From UBA11540 sp045531755 (lineage in GTDB: Bacteria > Bacillota > Clostridia > Oscillospirales > Ruminococcaceae), in contig JAZSEP010000017.1 of NCBI GenBank assembly GCA_045531755.1, forward strand, positions 1 to 10,908: a stretch of DNA of 10,908 nucleotides. Reading direction: 5' to 3'. The notes under the pieces were generated by a model, which did not search any database, had not been told where the DNA came from, and saw nothing but the letters and a program-made list of their open reading frames with translations. Both the position numbers and the translations under genes were made by a program. Positions 5,961 to 10,908 of this stretch are shown here, piece by piece. Numbering within the stretch: the stretch's first letter is position 1; the number at the start of each line of letters is the position of its first letter.

Positions 5961-8324
5961 TCAATTTCCTCCTTTCATAACATCGTAGGACATTGCTTTT
6001 ACGGTACGTCCGTCAACCGTTACGTCATAATCAGAGTAGTTGACGAGGATTGAAGTTCCGTCTGCATATACAGTTTCGAATACTTCCTTCTGAACTCTTC
6101 TGTGGTTCTGAATTTCAACATCCTGAAGGTCACCAAGTGCAGCATTTACTTTAGCATACATTTCTGCTGCTGTATCAAGCCAGATGCTGTAGTCGGAAGC
6201 ATAGAGGTAGTTGTACTTAGAATCTCTGAGCTGGCTTGTGCCCTGTGCTGTAAGTGTGAACATCAAGCTTGAACCGGTTTCAATAGTCTTGAGGAATGCT
6301 TCCTCTATATCGCCGGATTCGCTGATTGCGGGTGAAGAGTAGGAAACCCATCCGTGAAGTACCGTCTGTACGAAAGGTACTGCATAGTCAGTTACCATAA
6401 ACTGACTGGAGAAAGACGTTACGTTTGAAAGATAATCAGCATATACGAGTGCATACTCGTTGGGCTGATTCATCAGCATAGAGATGCCGGAATCCTTGAG
6501 CTTTGACAGATTATCGGAAATAATTTCTGCCTGCTTGTTGACGTCGTAGTATTCGTTGGTTCTGAAGTCAGAATATACGGTGTTTACTACGGTATCAAGG
6601 GCGAGGTTTGTCAAACCGAGTTTGGAATAGTTCTTTGCAAACTTAGTAAAGATTTCGTCAAAGAGTCTTGTGGAAACATAGAACGTGGGGGATGCCTTCA
6701 AATCCTTTGTTCCTGAGCCCAAACGGAAGGCAATGTTCTGTATCGGGGTTCTTGTAACGGATTTTGCAACCAATGAAGACTGGCTGTATCCGTTTCCGCC
6801 GCCGTTTACGTTCATAAACTCTACGCTCGGGAAAATCTTGGAATTTAGCTCTTCGGCTACCTTGAGAAGCTCCTCGTAATCGGATTTTCCGCCAAGCTTG
6901 CCTTCGTACTTAAGGTTGGTGGGAACCTTTGTATTAGGTCCTCCCTTTTGCCAGCCTCTGTACTCGACAACCGTATTGGTTATTCCGAGCTCCTTTGCTT
7001 CCTTGAGCATCGTTGCAAGCTCGCTATAGGTGGTCATAGGAACTACTTCCGTTGTAGGAATGCCGAGGAAGTTGCCGCTCTTTGTAACGGCTCCGTATAT
7101 TTCCATATAGAGAGGAAGCTCTTCATCAAAGGTCTTCTTGGAGAAGCCGTATTCATTAACAAGATACTCTCTGTACTTTCTTGCCATTCCTGAGTAGCTT
7201 ACGTCATCTTCAGCAAGGAAGAAGTACTCTGTGGAGAAGTTTGAAGAGTTGAAGGGCATCGGAGCAATGAGGGTGAGCATCTTTGCGTCCCAGTTACCTT
7301 CGCTCATTGTGTAGCTGTCCTTTTTGCGAAGCTCGAAGCTTGCATAGGCATTGTTATAGGCGCTACGCTTGGGAGAAGAGGGGCTTGCACAGATATCAGC
7401 GTCAGAACCGTTGACTACGGCAACGTAGCCTGCTCCGTTATTGACTATACCAAAAACGGGAAGTGTCTGTTGCTGCATAACTGTGTAGTTTACGCTCAGG
7501 GTTACCGATTGGTCACGTCCGAAAACGGGGCGTATATACTCGGAGCGATGTCCCTGTCCGTTATTGAAGTTGATTATCGCGCCAGAGCCGTCGGGAATAA
7601 AGATATATCCTTCGTCATTAACACTGCCGGCTCCAAAGAATGGTATGAGCGAGATGGACATTATTCTCTGCGTGGAATACTCTTCAATCTCGCTTACGAT
7701 AACCTCTGCCTTAAAGGAGTTGTTATCGGTGATTGTGTATTCAACAGGAATCTTGAAGCCCTCTTTCTCACGGCTGAAATCATAGACTATCTTTACACCG
7801 TTTTCGATTTCTATAATTTCAAAGGTTTTTCTGTTTATAGAGGATACCTGTGCGTTTGCGTTTGCGGGCTGGTTCTTTTCGTCAACGTAGCCGACGGAAA
7901 GCTGTCCCTGCTGTTGCAGCTTAAGGGTACCTTTTACATAGGGGTCGAACTGTGCATTTATGGGGTTTGTGAACCATATATCGCCTGTTTTCTTGTTCTT
8001 TACGGCAATATTGAGGTACTTATCAGCTTCATCGGGCTTTGCAGGATTGGGATGCGTCGTACCTACGTACAGTTCGAGTGTGGCGTTCTCCGCCATCTTT
8101 TTCATTGTTTCAAGTGCCTGTTCCTTGGAAACGGTTTCGAAGTCCTCTACGGAAGGCTCGGTTGTTTCCTCGGAAGGTTCTTCTTGTGTGGTTTCATCTC
8201 CTGCAGGTGCTGTGAGGAGGACGTTTTCGCCCTCTGCCTCATCAGCAAAAGCCGTCATGGAGAGGCAAGACAGGATTGTAGACACAGCAAGAATCAAGCA
8301 CAAAAGCTTTTTAAAATTATACAT
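5961..8324 (-). CDS. Exported DUF5696 domain protein, possible TIM-barrel glycosidase-like enzyme
   Basis: A 787-residue exported protein. The signal peptide ends at about residue 27 (SMTAFA/DEAEG). There is no lipobox and no C-terminal anchor, so it is secreted or held by partners. Residues 40-65 are a Glu/Thr-rich linker. The body matches what I recall of the DUF5696 family, for example ISLIPFFGAGSVNDEGYIFI followed by PDGSGAIINFNNG at 224-256. Residues about 90-370 look beta-rich; 400-735 alternate strands and helices like a TIM barrel (YRGWQKGG at 455-462, LALDTVVNTVYSDF at 574-587). The last 50 residues (SILVNYSDYDVTVDGRTVKA) resemble the final beta-sandwich of many glycosidases. Asp577, Asp586 and Glu623 are only candidate catalytic residues. 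AGGAGG lies 7 bases before ATG. A role in glycan processing beside the permeases is inference. Confidence 0.8.
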   Translation of the reverse strand: MYNFKKLLCLILAVSTILSCLSMTAFADEAEGENVLLTAPAGDETTQEEPSEETTEPSVEDFETVSKEQALETMKKMAENATLELYVGTTHPNPAKPDEADKYLNIAVKNKKTGDIWFTNPINAQFDPYVKGTLKLQQQGQLSVGYVDEKNQPANANAQVSSINRKTFEIIEIENGVKIVYDFSREKEGFKIPVEYTITDNNSFKAEVIVSEIEEYSTQRIMSISLIPFFGAGSVNDEGYIFIPDGSGAIINFNNGQGHRSEYIRPVFGRDQSVTLSVNYTVMQQQTLPVFGIVNNGAGYVAVVNGSDADICASPSSPKRSAYNNAYASFELRKKDSYTMSEGNWDAKMLTLIAPMPFNSSNFSTEYFFLAEDDVSYSGMARKYREYLVNEYGFSKKTFDEELPLYMEIYGAVTKSGNFLGIPTTEVVPMTTYSELATMLKEAKELGITNTVVEYRGWQKGGPNTKVPTNLKYEGKLGGKSDYEELLKVAEELNSKIFPSVEFMNVNGGGNGYSQSSLVAKSVTRTPIQNIAFRLGSGTKDLKASPTFYVSTRLFDEIFTKFAKNYSKLGLTNLALDTVVNTVYSDFRTNEYYDVNKQAEIISDNLSKLKDSGISMLMNQPNEYALVYADYLSNVTSFSSQFMVTDYAVPFVQTVLHGWVSYSSPAISESGDIEEAFLKTIETGSSLMFTLTAQGTSQLRDSKYNYLYASDYSIWLDTAAEMYAKVNAALGDLQDVEIQNHRRVQKEVFETVYADGTSILVNYSDYDVTVDGRTVKAMSYDVMKGGN

Positions 8325-8347
8325 TGTGTTTCCTCCTATCTTACCCG

Positions 8348-8965
8348 TTATGTTCTGAAGGTGATCTCGGTGTATATGCTCATTATAAAGCTATATACCT
8401 GATTCCAAAGCGAACCTGCAAGAACGCAAAGGAAGAGGATGATGAATACTCCAAGAAGTGATGCAAGTACCGACAGGAAGGTCTTTTTGAAGGTGTACTG
8501 ATGTACGGTGTTAAGACCTATGAAGCCGATAGCAAGCGACCAGATAAGTCCAACTGTTGAAAGCATTGATACGAATGCATATTCGTCGCGGATTACAAAG
8601 TTGGACAGAAGCGTGGTCAAAAATCTTACGACTGTGTATGGTACAAGTGCATATCCTACCGCTACATATATCTCAGCAAAGCGTCCTTCGCCGTCAAACA
8701 GAGTACATACCGCCCAGTTTGAAACTGAGAAAAGTACGAAGGGTATCAGGTTTGAAACGGCAAGAAGAAGAATGTTGAGGTCTTCGGGCTTGTTTGTTGT
8801 GAACAAAAAGCCTGTGAACTGGAATTCAACTATCGAAGAGAGATAGTAGAAAAGCAAGAATATGGTTGCACAAAGGATGGAGCCCTTTTTGTGCCATTTT
8901 ATCTCTTCAAAGCCTGCGAAGGGATGAATAATGGAATAAAAAGCAAGTTTAATCTTTCCCATCAT
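8348..8965 (-). CDS. Yip1 family membrane protein
   Basis: A 205-residue polytopic membrane protein with about five hydrophobic segments (29-48, 64-88, 98-122, 130-152, 162-186). The N-terminal HPFAGFEEIKW, the loop LFDGEGRFAEIY and the following VGYALVPY are the conserved features of bacterial Yip1-domain proteins. Their molecular role in bacteria is not established; eukaryotic Yip1 proteins act in membrane trafficking, which does not transfer directly. Its start overlaps the stop of the propeller/TPR gene by 4 bases (ATGA), with GGAGG inside the end of that gene, so translation is coupled. A second in-frame Met follows at once and is an equally possible start. Neighbours suggest a membrane scaffold for the exported partners or the permease (inference). 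Confidence 0.85.
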   Translation of the reverse strand: MMGKIKLAFYSIIHPFAGFEEIKWHKKGSILCATIFLLFYYLSSIVEFQFTGFLFTTNKPEDLNILLLAVSNLIPFVLFSVSNWAVCTLFDGEGRFAEIYVAVGYALVPYTVVRFLTTLLSNFVIRDEYAFVSMLSTVGLIWSLAIGFIGLNTVHQYTFKKTFLSVLASLLGVFIILFLCVLAGSLWNQVYSFIMSIYTEITFRT

Positions 8966-10473
8966 TTTGCACCTCCCGCTTTTTTGTTCTTTACGGCTTT
9001 ACGAATTGCAGGCAATGCAATAAGCGCAAGCACGATTACAACTGCTACTGCAAATATAATACCGAAGTTATCCTTGAGCATCTTTGAACGAACCTCGACG
9101 TATGCGTTTTCATAGCTTTCGCGGTCGTATGCGAGCTTTGCATATTCAAGTGCTTTTTCAAACTCGCCTGCCTCGTATGCCGCACGGCTGAGGCTGATGT
9201 ATGCAACGTCGTAGTTACTGTCAAGCTTGAGAACCTCTGTCCAAGGCTCAATTGCCGCTTCAAATTCTCCTTCATTATAAAGCATAATTCCTTCTTCAAC
9301 CAGTTTTCCGAAAGTGGTCTGCTTGAAGGTTGTGATAGAAGCATCTTCCAGGTCGAGAACGTATACCGTTGTTCCTCTTACCTCTACAGCCGCAGCGTTG
9401 AGGAAGGTTCCGAGCTGCTGTCCGTTTGTTTTTCCTGCAGCACCGAAGACATAGAGGAAGTTGAAGTCACTGTCGTATGCAAATATCTTCTGTTGCGCGC
9501 TGTCAAGCATAAAGACCATAGTAGAATCAGCGTTTGCGACGGTATCTGTGAAGTTGTTACCGGTACGCTGGCTACCAACTATACGAATCTCTGCATCACC
9601 GAGCACAAGGTCGGAGTTGCTAAGGTCAGAATAGTATCTGCGGCGCTGTTTTGCGATATTTACACCCTTGGGGTTGAGCTTTTTGAGCTGGTTTTTGTTG
9701 TTCCAGTTACTAACCAACTGTGTTGCATAGATGAATCCGTCAGGTGTCAACGTGATACTCTTATACTCGGTAGGAGTATTTGAAGTAGCGATTTCTGCCT
9801 GTTTATCGGACCACAGCTTCTCCCAGAAGGCACGTGCAAGAACCTCTGCAGTTACCTGTACCTTTGCTGTTCCGTAGTAGGAAAGGAAACTTCCCTTCTC
9901 GTCAAAGGTGAGGATACCTTTGTTGTTGGAACGGCTGAGGATATAAACGATACCTGCTTTGTCTGCAAATACTCTTATCGGGAGGAGTTCATCCTTCTGC
10001 TCGTAGATTTCATCGTCTACAGGCTTTGTAATGATACTTCTTACGGTTCTGTCAGCGTTTGCAATGAGAACTCTCTGGTTACCGGTATCGGCAACGTAGA
10101 TGCTGCCGTTCTCGTGGACGAACATTCCTTCGGGCTGTTTGAAGGTAATCTCTTCGCCGTCAAGAATGAGCGAATCAATAACTCCGACAAAATTCATATC
10201 TGCATCGAGCATTACTATACGGTTGTTGCCGGTATCGGTGACGTACATTATGTCGTCAGGACCGATGAAGAAATCGGAAGGCTTTGAAAACTCTCCGCAT
10301 CCAAGCTCTTTTCCTGTATAGTACTCATCAGGCATATATCCTGTGGGTGCAGGAACGGAGCTTTTCCAAGCGTTGTAGCTGTAACCGTAGTAGGAAACCT
10401 GTGCAGAAGCGGGAACTGCTACCATCGTTGCCAGCACTGTGACAACCAAAAGTATTGAAATTATCTTTTTCAT
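8962..10473 (-). CDS. Exported NHL beta-propeller and TPR protein with C-terminal membrane anchor
   Basis: A 503-residue protein. The signal peptide is cleaved at about 24/25 (VPASA/QVSYY). Six NHL-like blades are visible at roughly 59-100, 110-150, 165-200, 238-272, 313-345 and 353-385; blades 1 and 2 carry the hallmark VTDTGNNRIVMLD and VADTGNQRVLIAN. A short TPR region at about 388-455 (YNEGEFEAAIEPW, YEAGEFEKALEYA) follows. Residues 470-490 are one membrane helix (IIFAVAVVIVLALIALPAI) with a basic tail, KAVKNKKAGGAK. Propeller and TPR should therefore face outside with the anchor at the C-terminus. It probably binds protein or glycan partners rather than catalysing (inference). GGGGG lies 7 bases before ATG; the upstream permease stop is 12 bases away. 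Confidence 0.88.
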   Translation of the reverse strand: MKKIISILLVVTVLATMVAVPASAQVSYYGYSYNAWKSSVPAPTGYMPDEYYTGKELGCGEFSKPSDFFIGPDDIMYVTDTGNNRIVMLDADMNFVGVIDSLILDGEEITFKQPEGMFVHENGSIYVADTGNQRVLIANADRTVRSIITKPVDDEIYEQKDELLPIRVFADKAGIVYILSRSNNKGILTFDEKGSFLSYYGTAKVQVTAEVLARAFWEKLWSDKQAEIATSNTPTEYKSITLTPDGFIYATQLVSNWNNKNQLKKLNPKGVNIAKQRRRYYSDLSNSDLVLGDAEIRIVGSQRTGNNFTDTVANADSTMVFMLDSAQQKIFAYDSDFNFLYVFGAAGKTNGQQLGTFLNAAAVEVRGTTVYVLDLEDASITTFKQTTFGKLVEEGIMLYNEGEFEAAIEPWTEVLKLDSNYDVAYISLSRAAYEAGEFEKALEYAKLAYDRESYENAYVEVRSKMLKDNFGIIFAVAVVIVLALIALPAIRKAVKNKKAGGAK

Positions 10474-10485
10474 TCTCCCGCCCCC

Positions 10486-10908
10486 TTACTTAATACCTGC
10501 CGTTGACATCGTTTCGATGATGCGGCTCTGAGAAATTATAAAGGTGACTATAGGCGGTATTACGAGAAGCAGTGAAGCCGCCATTCCGACACCCATACGG
10601 GCAATACCAACAGAAGCTATCTGTGTGAGCGCGGTGGGAAGCATCTTGAGCTGCTCGTCGAAGATGTAGGAACCGCCGTTGTTGTTCCAAAGTCCTGTGA
10701 AGCAGAAGATTATAAGTGTAAGCCAAGCAGGTTTAACGTTGGGCATTACGATTTTCCAGAATATCTTCCACTCGCCTGCACCGTCGATACGTCCTGCTTC
10801 GAGAAGCGGTGTGGGGATACCTTCCATAAACTGCTTCATAAGGAACATACCGAATGCTCCTCCGATTGCAGGAAGAATAATCGCCAAATAGTTGTTAATA
10901 AGTCCAAG
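10486..10908 (-). CDS. Carbohydrate ABC transporter permease, MalG/CUT1 type, C-terminal part (start outside window)
   Basis: The last 140 residues of a sugar permease; the frame stays open to the right edge (LGLINNYLAIILPAIGGAFG), so a TTG at 10887 is not the true start. The visible part has the MalG pattern FGMFLMKQFMEGIPTPLLEA, a nearly standard EAA loop LLEAGRIDGAGEWKIFWKIV followed by MP (EAG in place of EAA), then two membrane segments and the C-terminus SRIIETMSTAGIK. Only 12 bases separate its stop from the propeller/TPR gene, so it belongs to the same operon. It is not a copy of the MalG-type gene at the operon end: it is divergent and lacks that protein's enlarged loop. A MalF-type partner and a binding protein are expected upstream of the window (inference). 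Confidence 0.9.
   Translation of the reverse strand, partial: LGLINNYLAIILPAIGGAFGMFLMKQFMEGIPTPLLEAGRIDGAGEWKIFWKIVMPNVKPAWLTLIIFCFTGLWNNNGGSYIFDEQLKMLPTALTQIASVGIARMGVGMAASLLLVIPPIVTFIISQSRIIETMSTAGIK

Noticed and set aside
5959..5964. TTG start at 5964 for the MalF-type permease, which would overlap the DUF5696 stop
   Set aside because: It lies only 3 bases from GGAGG; ATG 5958 has a normal 9-base spacing and differs by only two residues.
7470..8402. 310-residue open frame on the plus strand opposite the DUF5696 gene
   Set aside because: It lies fully antisense to a well-supported exported protein with its own ribosome site, has a Cys/Val/Tyr-rich composition typical of shadow frames, and no recognisable domain or ribosome site.

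Overview
All genes in this window lie on the minus strand, so the biology reads from the right edge (10908) to the left (1). The gene families suggest an anaerobic Gram-positive Clostridia member, probably an uncultured gut or rumen relative of Oscillospirales: an IreB-type phosphoprotein, a folate-type ECF transporter S component behind a tetrahydrofolate (THF) riboswitch, CUT1 sugar permeases without their own ATPase, lipobox lipoproteins and strong GGAGG ribosome sites. The genus is inference only.

Region 1 (10908 to 3881) is one tightly packed operon. It enters from outside the window with the end of a MalG-type sugar permease. Next come an exported NHL beta-propeller/TPR protein with a C-terminal membrane anchor, a Yip1-family membrane protein, a large exported DUF5696 protein, a MalF-type permease and a second MalG-type permease, ending at a clear intrinsic terminator. 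Gaps run from a 4-base overlap to 23 bases. No solute-binding protein or ATPase is present here. The binding protein is presumably upstream of the window and the ATPase presumably a shared MsmX-like one. The cassette looks like an envelope system that processes or senses an extracellular glycan and imports the products. The propeller/Yip1/DUF5696 trio sits between two sets of sugar permeases and has no settled function; it is the best candidate for an undescribed system.

Region 2 (about 3840 to 2754) is a folate-uptake unit. A THF riboswitch aptamer (3753-3645) carries an extra hairpin not found in the type examples I remember. A long helix that would compete with the aptamer follows it, then folT (ECF S component), then ireB 39 bases downstream.

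Region 3 (2765 to 1) holds two tandem, related surface lipoproteins with a polysaccharide-lyase/glycosidase-like beta-helix. The first is complete at 752 residues: lipobox, beta-helix, a copper-amine-oxidase-N-like module and a C-terminal carbohydrate-binding module. The second is cut by the window edge; its first 100 residues include a low-complexity linker and then a segment that aligns with the first protein. An inverted repeat separates ireB from the first lipoprotein gene, and a good sigma-A-like promoter precedes the second.

No tRNA, rRNA, CRISPR array, insertion sequence or phage gene was seen.
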